A DNA stretch of 64,000 bases from Cryptomeria japonica. Lineage: Eukaryota; Streptophyta; Pinopsida; Cupressales; Cupressaceae. Positions within the stretch are counted from its first letter, which is position 1. Each line of letters starts with the position of its first letter. The notes beneath the pieces are model-generated. The model worked only from the letters and a program-made list of their open reading frames with translations, was not told the DNA's origin and did no database searches. Of this stretch, positions 32,178 to 42,425 are shown in pieces. Location: the NCBI RefSeq assembly GCF_030272615.1, contig NC_081414.1, positions 911,529,009 to 911,593,008 on the forward strand. Reading direction: 5' to 3'. Position numbers and translations under genes: made by a program.

Positions 32178-34814
32178 ATGTCAGACTTTTATTTGCAAAA
32201 TGTTCATGCTTATGATGATTATTATGAGTATAGCCAAGATGAATTAGATGAAGCTTTAGATGAGTTTTTGAACCCTAGAGATGCCAAACCTTCATTTTAC
32301 CAAAAACTCATAAACCTTGTTACTATGCCATTTCGTTGTGATGAGAAAGATAAGTTGAATGAGTCCTCTCAAGGGTACATTCCTATCAACTCTTCCACTA
32401 AATCTAGTAACATGGTTGTTTTCAACAATCCCCTCTATGAGGAGATGTGTCCTTTTGAATCAAAAGATATACCTTTTAATAGATATGATCATGCTTTGTT
32501 GGATGATGCTCTTGATGACTTTGTGGCTTTATCGAAATCTTTAAACAAAAACAAAACCTCTAAATTGGTTAACATGATAAACTTGAATGAGCATAAAAAG
32601 CATCTCTTTGAAGTCCAAGGTGCTTATCCTTCTCCCACCTTTCAAGGTCCTAAATCACCTCTCCTTATTGTCCAAGGAGGGTATGATCCTGATTCTTTTC
32701 ATACTCCGAATAAACCAATCATCACTGTGCAAGGAAGAAAACCTATAAGTCCTTATAGTTATGCCAAGCAAATAACTAGAGAGAGTTATCATGCGGTTGC
32801 CCATACTTATCATACCAGAAATAATAGGCAGCCTAGTCCTCCTCCTGTTATTCCAGTTTCTCTTCCGAATCCTCGACCAATTCTTCCACAAGCTCCGTGT
32901 ATTTCACAAGTTCTTAGTAAGGAATATGATCTCATAGAACAACTTAAAGCTACCCCTGCTAAGATATCCCTTTGGGATTTGATTCAAAATTCTTCCGCTC
33001 ATCATGGAATGTTACAAGATGCCTTGAAAGATTTGAATGTTCCTCCACCGAATACATCTAGTAATATAGCATCTTTGGTTAACTCTGTGATGAATCCTAA
33101 AGCTCAAATTGTGTTTACCCAAGATGAATTGCCTACTAGTGAAATCCAACATCAATATGATCCCTTGATGATTGTGGTTATCATGAAAGACACTGCTATA
33201 AGACGAACACTAGTAGATAATGGCTCTGGTCTTAATGTGTGTAGCATTAATCTTTTGCATAAGATGAATGTGGATACATCCTTCATTGAGTCGGACTCTC
33301 ATCCTATTCGAGGCTTTGATAATGTGGCTAAAACTTCATTAGGTACTATCACCTTACCCATCACAGTGGGGCCTGTTACTTTGCCTACTCCTATCCATGT
33401 TATGTCGGGAAATTTAACATACAACTTGTTATTAGGGAGACCTTGGATTCACAGTATGCAAGCTGTCCCCTCTACATTGCACAGACAAGTTAAATTTATC
33501 TATAATAATAAGACATATACCTTGATAGGTGATACCAATTTTCAAGCTTGTTTGCAAACATCTACTTCCAAAGGGGGTGCCTCTAAGCCACCCTCGTCTA
33601 GTGATGACTCTTTAAATAAGATACCTATCGATGAGTCCTCGCTCTCTGATGATCAAAATTCTTTGGATGAGTCTGGAGCTCCTGAAGAAGACTCTTCTCG
33701 ACTTGAAACTACACATAAGAAGGATTTTGATCCTGAGAAAGTTCTCGCCGACGACGATTGGGGATCCCTTGATTTTAACCCTACCTTTGTAGGTGAATAT
33801 AAGGTTCCTTCTAGAGAGCTTAAAGTTGAAAAGAAGGAAGAAGCTAAAAATCAATCAACATTACCTGAACCTATGAGTAATAATTTTGTGGCTGCTTCTC
33901 AAACTTCTTCTCCCCGCACCTCTAATTCTGAAGAGTTTGATTCTTTGTCTTATGAAAAACCGCCTTCTCTTTTTGAAATGGCTGATCGTTATGGTTGTGG
34001 TTTTCGCATTTTTGCTAAGCATGGGTATCATGGAAATGGTTGTGGTGCTCACGAACAAGGAATAAAGGTTCCTCTAGAGAATAATCTTCACAACCATGCC
34101 TTTGGACTTGGCTATAATCCCTGTAAGCGCACTAAAGCTTCTAAGAGACCATGTATTAGTGTTAATACTATTTCTACATCTCTATCAATGCAACACCCCG
34201 AGTACATTGATGAGGATCCTTCGTGTGCTTGTGCTTTTGATGTTTTCCCTACCGATGATGCTTTAGCTGAATTTTTAGGAGCGTATGATACTCTTCCTCG
34301 TTATCATCACAATAGGGGACTCCCTTATTGTTTGAACACTGAAGCCTATTTTGGAAAAGAGACGGATAACGATGAGATTGTGAAAGAATTCCCTCAGCTA
34401 AAGGATACTCCTCAACAAAGTAATCTTCTCATAAGTGACACCACTAATGTTAAGATGGATCCTTGCAATGAAGAAAAAGTTATTAAAATTGGAAAATGTT
34501 TGGATGAAGAGGAACAAAAACAATATGAAGATTTATTGCATGAATTCCCCGAGATCTTTGCTTGGACATACTCTGACATGCCCGGCATAGATCCTAAGAT
34601 TGTTACTCATAATATTGTCTTAGTCCCTGATGCTAAGCCCGTGAAACAAAAGATTCGAAAAATGAATCCTAAGGTGGCTCTGCTTGTTAAGGCTGAGATT
34701 GAAAAATTATTGGAGGCTAGATTTATCCGCCCTATTGATTATTCCCCATGGATTTCAAATATTGTCGCTGTGGCTAAACCAGATAATAAAATAAGAATGT
34801 GTACCGATTTCTAA
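32178..34814 (+). pseudogene. E4 polyprotein, N-terminal part: unknown domain, protease, start of RT
   Basis: 878 codons from MSDFYLQNVHAYDDYYEYSQ to a TAA at 34812-34814. Residues 1-270 are acidic then Pro-rich, with repeated VQG-type motifs (LFEVQGAYPSPTF, LLIVQGGYDP, IITVQGRKP) and no Gag core or zinc knuckle. Then KEYDLIEQLKATPAKISLWD, the usual pre-protease segment. The protease has RRTLVDNGSGLNVCS (DNGS at the active site) and LLLGRPWIHSMQAVPSTLH. A linker of about 230 acidic residues follows, with a segment (SLFEMADRYGCGFRIFAKHG) that looks like a G-patch-like region. The end holds pre-RT (FAWTYSDMPGIDPKIV), FIRPIDYSPWISNIV and RMCTDF. The stop falls where relatives read Arg in the CxDFRDLNKA motif. 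The leader between primer site and ATG is only about 150 bp. Confidence 0.8.
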
Positions 34815-37802
34815 GATTTAAATAAGGCTTCTTTAAAAGATGATTTCCCTCTTCCAAACATTGACATGATAGTTGATTCTACGGCAGGACATGCCTTGTT
34901 ATCCTTCATGGATGGTTTTTCAGGATACAATCAAATTTTCATTAACCCTCAAGATCAATTCAAAACTGCTTTCACCACTCCTTGGGGTACATTTTGTTGG
35001 ATAATGATGCCTTTTGGACTTAAAAACGCCGGTGCAACTTATCAACGAGCGATGACCCTTATCTTTCACGATTACATGCATAAGATTCTAGAAGACTATG
35101 TTGATGATGTTTTAGCCAAATCCATTCTTTGCATAGATCATATTAAGATCCTTCGTCAAATCTTTGAAAGGATTCGTAAATATCACATGCGCTTGAATCC
35201 CCGAAAATGTGTTTTTGGTGTGGATAGTGGAAAACTATTAGGATTCATAGTTTCGCATCATGGGATTGAGGTGGATACTAAGAAAATAGATGCTATTGTC
35301 AACATGCCACCTCCTAGAAATGTGTCTCAACTCAAAAGCTTACAAGGAAAAATTCAAGCTATTCGTAGGTTTGTATCTCAACTTGCGGATTGTACTTTTC
35401 CTTTCACTCAACTTCTCAAAAAGAATATCACTTTTCAATGGAATGAGGATTGTCAGCAAGCATTTGAAGATTTAAAAATGTATTTGGCTAATCCTCCTAT
35501 CCTTCGACCGGCCGAACCTTCTCAACCCTTCCTTCTTTATACAGTGGCTTCCTCTCATGCTCTCGCAGCATTATTGGCACAACATGATAAAGATGGTAAG
35601 GAGTGTCTGGTTTATTATATAAGTCGTACCTTACTCAATTATGAGACCCGATATTCTGCGATAGAAAGACAATGCTTGGCCTTGGTGTTTGCGACTCAGA
35701 AATTGAGACATTATCTCTTAAATCTAGAAGTCCATGTCATGGTAAAGTTTGATCCGTTGAAGCATTTTTTCTCTAAAACTGATTTATCAGGACACCTAGC
35801 TAAGTGGGTTATGATGTTAACTGAATTTGACCTTAAATTTGTTTCACAAAGAGCAATTAAAGGGCAAGCGTTGACTGATCACTTAGTTGAGGCCCCTTCA
35901 CCTTTCTCCTTCCCTAACCCTGAGTCTTTTCCTAACGATTTCATCCTTTGTACAGAAAAAGATGAAACTTGGGAGTTATACTTTGATGGCTCTAAGTGTC
36001 GTACGGGATCGGGGGCAGGTGTTGTTCTGACTTCTCCTACAAAGAAGTCCATTCCCTTATCTTACCGTCTCAATTTCCTATGTACCAATAACATTGCTGA
36101 GTATGAGGCTCTTATAGCAGGAATAAAGGCAGCCTTAGCTCTGAATATAAAACACATACATATTTTTGGAGATTCTCAACTGATTATACGACAGGTAACA
36201 GGACTGTATCAAGCAAAACAAGACAAGTTATCACAATATAAAGACCTTGCTATCTCTTTGTTACAAAAATTTGATTCTTACACCATAGAACCTATTCCTC
36301 GAAAAGATAATCGACATGCGGATGCAATGGCATGTGTGGCTTCTCTTGTATCTTTAGAGGACCCTGTGGTTGATCTTAAATTTGTTATTCACAACCTCAC
36401 TTCTCTAGCTATTGTAGATGATTCCAACCTGGTGACATGTTGCGATTTCATAGACTCGGATGAATGGTACTCGCATATCGTAAGATACTTGATTGATGGT
36501 ACCTTTCCGGATTTCGCCAATAGGAACACCAGGGCTAGAGTTCGCAAGTTGTCTGCTAGGTATATCATTCTTTCTAAGGTTCTTTACCGAAGGGGTTATA
36601 ACGGTCTTCTCCTTCGCTGTCTTAACAAATCAGAAATCCCTATTGCTCTTGAAGAGGCGCATTCAGGTGCCTGTGGGGGGCATTTTGGAGGTAAATCCTT
36701 GGTTCAAAGATTACTTCGAATGGGATATTATTGGCAAACTATGCAGCAGGATTCTTTTTCATTTGTTAAGAAATGTCATCAATGCCAACAACACAATAAT
36801 TTGATTCATGCTCCTGCCCAAGAACTTCATTCTCAGGTAGCTTCTTGGCCTTTCTCTACATGGGGGTTGGATCTCATCGGTAAAATCTCTCCTCCTTCAT
36901 CTCAAGGACATGTTTTCATTATAACCGCAACAGATTACTTTACAAAGTGGGTAGACGCTGTTCCTCTTCGCTCCACTACAGCTGAAGTGATTTGTCGATT
37001 TCTTCTAGAAAACATTATTTCTCGATTTGGGATACCTTCCACTATAATCTCTGATAATGGGACATCATTTAAGAATAAAGAGGTGAAGCAATTCCTCGAG
37101 AAATATCATATCAAACATCGATTTTCTACACCATACTATCCTCAATCAAATGGTCAAGCCGAATCATCCAATAAAATAATTGAACAAATTCTTCGCAAAA
37201 CTGTGAATAAGCATGGTAAGGATTGGAGTACTCAGCTAATCTATGCTCTTTGGGCCTACCGAACGAGTGTACGAATTGCCACGGGAACTACTCCTTATAA
37301 TCTTGTTTATGGTGCTGATGCTATCATGCCTTTAGAATTAGAGATTCCATCACTTAGAGTTTCTCTCAAAGGTATAATAGATGATGACTCCTATAGAGAA
37401 CAAAGACTTCAACAGCTTGAGATGCTTGATGAACAGCGTATAAATGTTCTTGAGCATATTCAAGCGTATCACAAAACTCTACAACGAAACTATAATGATA
37501 AGGTTATTCAACGTTCCTTCTCAATGGGTGACTTAGTGCTCTATGAGAATCAGCGCAATGTGAATGCCTTACCTGAAGAAAAGGAAAAATTCAGTCCTAA
37601 TTGGCTTGGACCATATATCGTTATTGAAGATTATGGATCAAGTGCTTACAAAATAGCAGATGTAGACGGTATGCCTCTTAAAGACCCTATAAACGCTATG
37701 CACTTGCATAGATACTATGCTTCATTCCTCATTCCTTATCATTTATCTATTTCCTTTCTCACTTTTTCAAAATTGGATAATATGTTAACATATCTTTCTT
37801 AG
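34815..37802 (+). CDS. E4 polyprotein, C-terminal part: RT, two RNases H, integrase
   Basis: Same frame as the preceding part. RT has SFMDGFSGYNQI, MMPFGLKNAGATYQR and YVDDVLAKS. The Ty3-type RNase H has TVASSHALAALLAQ and YYISRTLLNYETRY; its first catalytic Asp is absent, as expected after gain of a second enzyme. The archaeal-type RNase H has LYFDGSKCRTGSGAG, IAEYEALIAG, IFGDSQLIIRQV and NRHADAMA, with all four acidic residues. Integrase has a zinc finger ending CHQCQQ, WGLDLIGKI, IISDNGTSFKN and NGQAESSNK, with all three catalytic acids. The C-terminal SPNWLGPYIVIEDYG module is present. Apart from the stop at 34812 the enzyme set looks complete. Confidence 0.9.
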   Translation, partial: DLNKASLKDDFPLPNIDMIVDSTAGHALLSFMDGFSGYNQIFINPQDQFKTAFTTPWGTFCWIMMPFGLKNAGATYQRAMTLIFHDYMHKILEDYVDDVLAKSILCIDHIKILRQIFERIRKYHMRLNPRKCVFGVDSGKLLGFIVSHHGIEVDTKKIDAIVNMPPPRNVSQLKSLQGKIQAIRRFVSQLADCTFPFTQLLKKNITFQWNEDCQQAFEDLKMYLANPPILRPAEPSQPFLLYTVASSHALAALLAQHDKDGKECLVYYISRTLLNYETRYSAIERQCLALVFATQKLRHYLLNLEVHVMVKFDPLKHFFSKTDLSGHLAKWVMMLTEFDLKFVSQRAIKGQALTDHLVEAPSPFSFPNPESFPNDFILCTEKDETWELYFDGSKCRTGSGAGVVLTSPTKKSIPLSYRLNFLCTNNIAEYEALIAGIKAALALNIKHIHIFGDSQLIIRQVTGLYQAKQDKLSQYKDLAISLLQKFDSYTIEPIPRKDNRHADAMACVASLVSLEDPVVDLKFVIHNLTSLAIVDDSNLVTCCDFIDSDEWYSHIVRYLIDGTFPDFANRNTRARVRKLSARYIILSKVLYRRGYNGLLLRCLNKSEIPIALEEAHSGACGGHFGGKSLVQRLLRMGYYWQTMQQDSFSFVKKCHQCQQHNNLIHAPAQELHSQVASWPFSTWGLDLIGKISPPSSQGHVFIITATDYFTKWVDAVPLRSTTAEVICRFLLENIISRFGIPSTIISDNGTSFKNKEVKQFLEKYHIKHRFSTPYYPQSNGQAESSNKIIEQILRKTVNKHGKDWSTQLIYALWAYRTSVRIATGTTPYNLVYGADAIMPLELEIPSLRVSLKGIIDDDSYREQRLQQLEMLDEQRINVLEHIQAYHKTLQRNYNDKVIQRSFSMGDLVLYENQRNVNALPEEKEKFSPNWLGPYIVIEDYGSSAYKIADVDGMPLKDPINAMHLHRYYASFLIPYHLSISFLTFSKLDNMLTYLS

Positions 37803-38421
37803 AGCAAATAGAATTAAATGATGTCTTGTTTAATCTATATTGCTTCATTCCTGACAAGCATGTTTCTTTACTTTATGGTTTGTCTTGAATTCATTTATGT
37901 AAATTAAAAAAAAGATTTACATTTTTATTATGTTGACATATTATACAATGTTTTATGTGTTAAGTTGAATCATGTCATGTTGTGTTTTCAAATTAAATCA
38001 CATTGGTTATATGATTCGTAGGCTTAATACATACTTTCTTCCTTATCATCAATGTAGTACTTGATTAAATATTTTAATTAAGTCACACATGTATCAATTT
38101 AATCATGGCGCATTGAGAAATCAATCACATGGAAATTAAATTCAGAACATACATGCACATCTACCAAATGTCTTAACTTTAATCACAATACACATTGTTT
38201 AGGCATTAAAGATAACACATTTGAGACAAAGAAGCATGTATATATATATATATATGTGGATCAATATACAAAGGTAGGTCACTACACATCCAAAATGTGA
38301 CCTACCCTACATCATAAAATCATCTCCTATCCTTAGGGCTGGTGGCTGGAGAGTGACAACTAGATGCTCCCTCCTGATCTGGCCGTGCAGGTGGACCCAT
38401 GGGGGTATACCGTGATATAGA
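37803..38421 (+). other. E4 non-coding between pol and PMD gene
   Basis: AT-rich, no coding signature. Contains a short TA microsatellite at 38239-38255. The converging genes (pol plus, PMD minus) end on either side of it, so 3' ends of both transcripts would lie here. Confidence 0.5.
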
Positions 38422-40751
38422 TTATGAATGGCTCCGAGAGGAACTCCTACAATCCCTATCCATAAGGATAGCGCGATACGAAGTAGCCTCGGCCTGAGCT
38501 GCTGCTAGATCACGCTGTGCTCGCTGAAGGTCCTCTGATAGAGCCCGCTCTCTCTCCCTCCATATCTCTACCTGTACTCGAAATGGGGAAAACAAATCAT
38601 CATGCCGACCCGCGTTCCCTTGAGGCCTATAAGCAACCTGTGAGGAACTAGGGATCTGCGTTGTCGTAGAGATATCTGTCACTGCTTGCTGGATCAAGGA
38701 GCGCCACTCCTGCACATTAGCTGTAGCAGTAGAACAGATTTTGTGTTAGTACCATTTTATATCATCAAAACATCAATCAATCAATCAATTTAAACTTACT
38801 ATACCTGGATCTCCCTCACGCCAGTAGGGATCATGATATGGTAGCATCTGTGACTGGGAACTACTAGGCTCCCCACGCTCGAACAATCTGTGCGCGATAG
38901 GTGTAGGTCTTCGTAGCGCCTCGTGTTCCCCCTCTTGGGGAATAATGGGAGGATCTAAGGCTACGGTATCATCCCCTGAATGGTGAGGAGCTGCATCTAT
39001 CTCCTCCTCATCATCTCTATCCTCATCCTCCTCGTCATCCTCATCATCATCTCTCTCCTCCTCATCGTCATCCTCATCCTCCTCCTCCTCGGCACTAGGC
39101 TGATCTCCTATAGGTGGATCAGGACCTCCTGCCTCCTCATGATCCTCTCCCTCCTCTGGCTCCTCTAACCTGGATCCCTGATCCTCATCTCGGTCTCCAT
39201 GCCTCCATGGACCTGGATGGCCTGTCGGGTGATCTGGTGGAAAGATAGGCCCTGGGTATGATCTCACAAACCAGGAATGATACCTGCGCTGTACCCCGGG
39301 GTCTGCAGCATAATCAGTGACCACATCCTGATTGGACCCCTCTATATCTGTGATCTCGATATCATCTATCGTCGGTCTCGCTACTGCTCTGGGTCTAGAA
39401 GGACTCACGAGTGTCGAGTGTAGACGGGCACATCGGCTGGGACACACTGCTCTAGCCCGAACTGCCTCCGTACTTGGTTGAAGTAGAATGGGACTATGAT
39501 GTGTGGATATCGCCCTCTCAGTAGGCGGTTCCTCTGTAAACATGCTAACTGTCTCTCCATCCCATCCCATCTGTGCATCCGCAGATATGGTCTCCACACG
39601 GTCACCTCGGCTGTCAATCTGTCAACTATCACTCTCTAATACAATAGATCTCCAAATCTCCACTCGCTAGTAAGTGGATAAGCAAATACCCTAGGTCGCT
39701 CGCTAGCCGTACTCATCGGATAGCCGACAGGCCTGGTGCATGTAAAATGCTCAAATATCCACACCTGCAGAAGTGTGCATGTCATCAAGCTGCAACCTTG
39801 TCCGAAAACATACTCCTTGAGGTTGTGATAGAGATGTGCAAGCATACTCCGACCCCAGGCATGTACTCTCCTGTGTCTCTCCATAGCCCTGATGCACCAC
39901 GTGAGACCCCCATGCATGTGTGTACCTCGCCCATTAGGGCAGACAGCTAGTGAAATGATGGCTATCATAAGACGTCTCATGAGGGGTACCTCTCTTGTAG
40001 GATGTAAGAGCCAGCTGACCATGATACGACCTCTCGTCTCGCTAGGCATGACTCTCCCTATGCAATATACCTGCTCCCTCTGATGATCCTCTACTGACCG
40101 ATCGGTCGCATATGTCATGGTAGCTCCTCTGATCGGTAGGCGAAGAATGCAGTACACATCCTCCAGTGTCACCGTCATCTCCCCTACTGGAAGCTAGAAC
40201 GTGCATGTGTCAGGATCCCACTGTTCCATGAATGCCATCAGCATCGCGGGATGAAATCGGATGGCCAGCATAAGAATCATAGACCACAAACCTACTATCG
40301 ACAATGTGTCTCTCTCTGCCAGAGTGAGTCGGGGAATCTGATCTCGCAAACTGCGTAGAATCTGTCCCGCCGTGTGCTCTCTCATATACGGGAGACCCTG
40401 CATCACAAAAACATAACTATAATCAGTACTCAATCATCAAAAATCATTCATGCAAAACTGTCAAACATCGTATGCTAACCCTGGCATCTCTCGCCAAGTC
40501 CTGATTGGGGCCATGGTGCCTTGTCAGGGACCATGGCGCCCTGAAGGGACCATGGCGCCCCACAGGGACCATGGCACCCTGTGTGGGACCCACGGTCGGG
40601 TTCCAGGGCCCGCAAACGATCACAGAAAGTCAAATGCAGAAAATCAAAAGTCAACGTTCAGTCAACTCACCTCGTCCAGTGGCTCGTCGTCGATCACGGC
40701 CTGTTGCATGATCTCAATCCTCGTGGGACGCTCCGGTCGTCGTGAAGGCAT
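38422..40751 (-). pseudogene. Antisense, three-exon plant mobile domain (PMD) gene carried by E4
   Basis: Exon 1 40751-40671 (MPSRRPERPTRIEIMQQ, 27 codons), intron 40670-40398 (GTGAGT...CAG, phase 0), exon 2 40397-38805, intron 38804-38721 (GTATAG...CAG, 84 bp), exon 3 38720-38422. The second junction restores the frame, giving GDPANVQEWRSLIQQ. Exon 2 shows PMD hallmarks: REHTAGQILRSLRDQIPRLT, GEMTVTLEDVYCILRLPIRG, LAHLYHNLKEYVFGQGC and LLQVWIFEHF. A long Glu/Asp-rich tract follows (about 39000-39140). Exon 3 encodes a coiled coil (ERERALSEDLQRAQRDLAAA). Damage: TAG at 40194-40196, TAG at 39636-39638 and a frame change near 39400-39440. PMD proteins are known from plant transposons and host MAIN-like genes. 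It lies between integrase and 3' LTR on the strand opposite to gag-pol. Confidence 0.75.
40505..40595. repeat. GGGACCATGGCGCCC repeat in PMD intron 1
   Basis: Three near-identical units GGGACCATGGCGCCC, GGGACCATGGCGCCC and GGGACCATGGCACCC, preceded by a weaker GGGCCATGGTGCC. Each holds overlapping CCATGG and GGCGCC palindromes. E4's LTR has related GGGCGCCCTGGTCC blocks. Confidence 0.65.
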
Positions 40752-41316
40752 GATGATGGCTATGTGGGCTCCGCTGCAATGAACAATACTCAGAATCAAC
40801 AAAGTGACAAATGCAAATGTCTCTTTCAAGGTATATACGTTCATTCCTTTACATTTACTTTCAAAACCCTAATTTTCCTCTTTCACTCATTTCATCATAA
40901 CTTGAGTTTGGGAGATGCAATTTTCAAACCGTTTGTTGTGTAGGAATCATATTTGCGTTCCCCTACTCCCGGGATGTTCCAAAAAGTGCTCTGATGAAGC
41001 CTTTTCAGTGAACATCCCTCATCAACACTCTCTTACACAATTTGTCGTAAGTAAACATGCTACCCTGTTTCACCTCTCTAATAAGCAAGTCGAAACAGGG
41101 GGGGGCATATAGCTACTCGCAAATTTCATCACCTTCCTTAGTAAGCATTAGGTGATTTTGTGATCTAACGTGTGTTTTGTAGGGTGCGGTTCCTAACTGT
41201 GTACTGCAGATACCGCTGGGGGCTTCGTCGGACAACTTATGGATATATCATTTTTCAAATGATGTTTACTTTCTGTACTTTAGCTTGCATATGCACGTAG
41301 TACTCATATGACTGCT
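40752..41316. other. E4 non-coding region upstream of PMD gene and before 3' LTR
   Basis: No coding signature. It would hold the promoter of the antisense gene if that gene is transcribed from inside the element. No clear TATA box seen. The tract CAGGGGGGGGCA (about 41096-41107) is the only strong G-run. Confidence 0.4.
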
Positions 41317-41331
41317 AAAGTGGGGGCTAAA
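41317..41331 (+). other. E4 polypurine tract
   Basis: AAAGTGGGGGCTAAA touches the 3' LTR start TGTAACG. Confidence 0.8.
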
Positions 41332-42096
41332 TGTAACGTCATAAATTGTACGCACTTGCTAAAGCAGTACAATTTAACACCTAGTTTAGCACCCGCCTTG
41401 GCGCAATTGCATTTTGCATTGCATTTCCCCTTTAGCACTTAATTAATCAAATTAATTAGGTCTAAAGGTTCTATTTCATCATTTTCCACATCATAAAGTG
41501 GGGCCCTTTCATTAAAGCGTGCCCCTTTCATTTTATTCTTCCAATACATCACTTAATCAAAAAGTAGGTCGAGACAGCACCCCACATCAAATTGCAGAGC
41601 AGAACACCAGGACAGGGGCGTGGGGCGCCCTGGTCCCTGGGACAGAGGCGCTGGGCGCCCTGGTCCTCCTGACAGACAGCATTTCAGACAGTTTCCCGAG
41701 TGCAAAACAGTAGTTTCAAGTGCAGTTTCAGGTGCAGAATCAGGACAGTGGCGCCCGCGCCCCCGTCCCGAACATTTCCACTCAGATTTTGACTCTGAGT
41801 ACGCATTTGCATTCTTGTCTTATCCTTGTGTTTACAGCTTTCCATTGTTTAAGTTCAATTCTGCAATCTTGTTATTAGTTCATATTTGCATTCTAGGGTT
41901 AGGAATTGAACTTGCATAATCTTACCTTTCAATTACAACAAAGGAATAGAAACCCTAATAGGTAGCCCGTGGCTCTCTCTTTCACAAAAAGAAGTAGCCA
42001 ATTGTGTGATACCTCTAGGCTCTTTTGTATTCCGTAATGTGTGTCAAAAGGTAGGATTAGGGCATGATAACCTAGTCTCGCTTTTTCCCCCACACA
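41332..42096 (+). repeat. E4 3' LTR (765 bp, internally deleted)
   Basis: Same ends as 30379-32004, but about 860 bp corresponding to roughly 30611-31468 are missing; the junction is ATCAAAAAGTAGG, an A-run shared by both edges. About 21 differences elsewhere by eye, mostly C/T and G/A. Confidence 0.9.
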
Positions 42097-42425
42097 ATGA
42101 GATCACTATCAATTTGATATCCCCTAATCTCATCAACTTGACCATACAAGTCTTGAAACTTTTGCCAAGCATCCTTGATTAGAGTACATTTCTCAATATG
42201 AAAAATGAGATCCTTTGATACATACTTTCTTAAGGTACCAATTGCCATGAGATTTTTAGTGAGCCAATCCAAGTGACCAACTCGATCAACCTTAGGATCA
42301 GCGGGAGCAACAATAGTTCCATCAATGTAATGAGTGAGTCCTTTTTCCATAAGTTTACTCCATGCATCAATTTTCCAGGTAGCATAATTATGAGGAGTTA
42401 AGAGAGGAAACTTAGAAGAAACCAT
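42097..42425 (-). CDS. E3 Gag, N-terminal part
   Basis: Starts MVSSKFPLLTPHNYATWK at 42425 (a Met 11 codons upstream is also in frame). This is the typical copia Gag beginning, with the NYATWK motif and WLTKNLMAIGTLRKYVS. It runs into the E4 LTR after EIRGYQIDSDL. Without E4 and one duplication it joins MLDPKNFDTIQ at 30370, giving a continuous Gag. Confidence 0.85.

Larger units (their letters stand above)
30379..42096 (+). mobile_element. E4: Tat-type Ty3 retrotransposon with antisense PMD gene
   Basis: LTRs 30379-32004 and 41332-42096 (the right one internally deleted), primer site at 32008, polypurine tract at 41317-41331, pol at 32178-37802 on the plus strand and a spliced gene on the minus strand (40751-38422). 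Flanks GTGAG (30374-30378) and ATGAG (42097-42101) are a four-of-five target duplication inside the Gag gene of E3. RT has one in-frame stop; other pol domains look complete. There is no recognisable Gag. Confidence 0.9.

Noticed and set aside
38980-39168. Plus-strand frame rich in Ile and Leu
   Set aside because: Complement of the Glu/Asp-rich tract of the PMD gene; a shadow frame.
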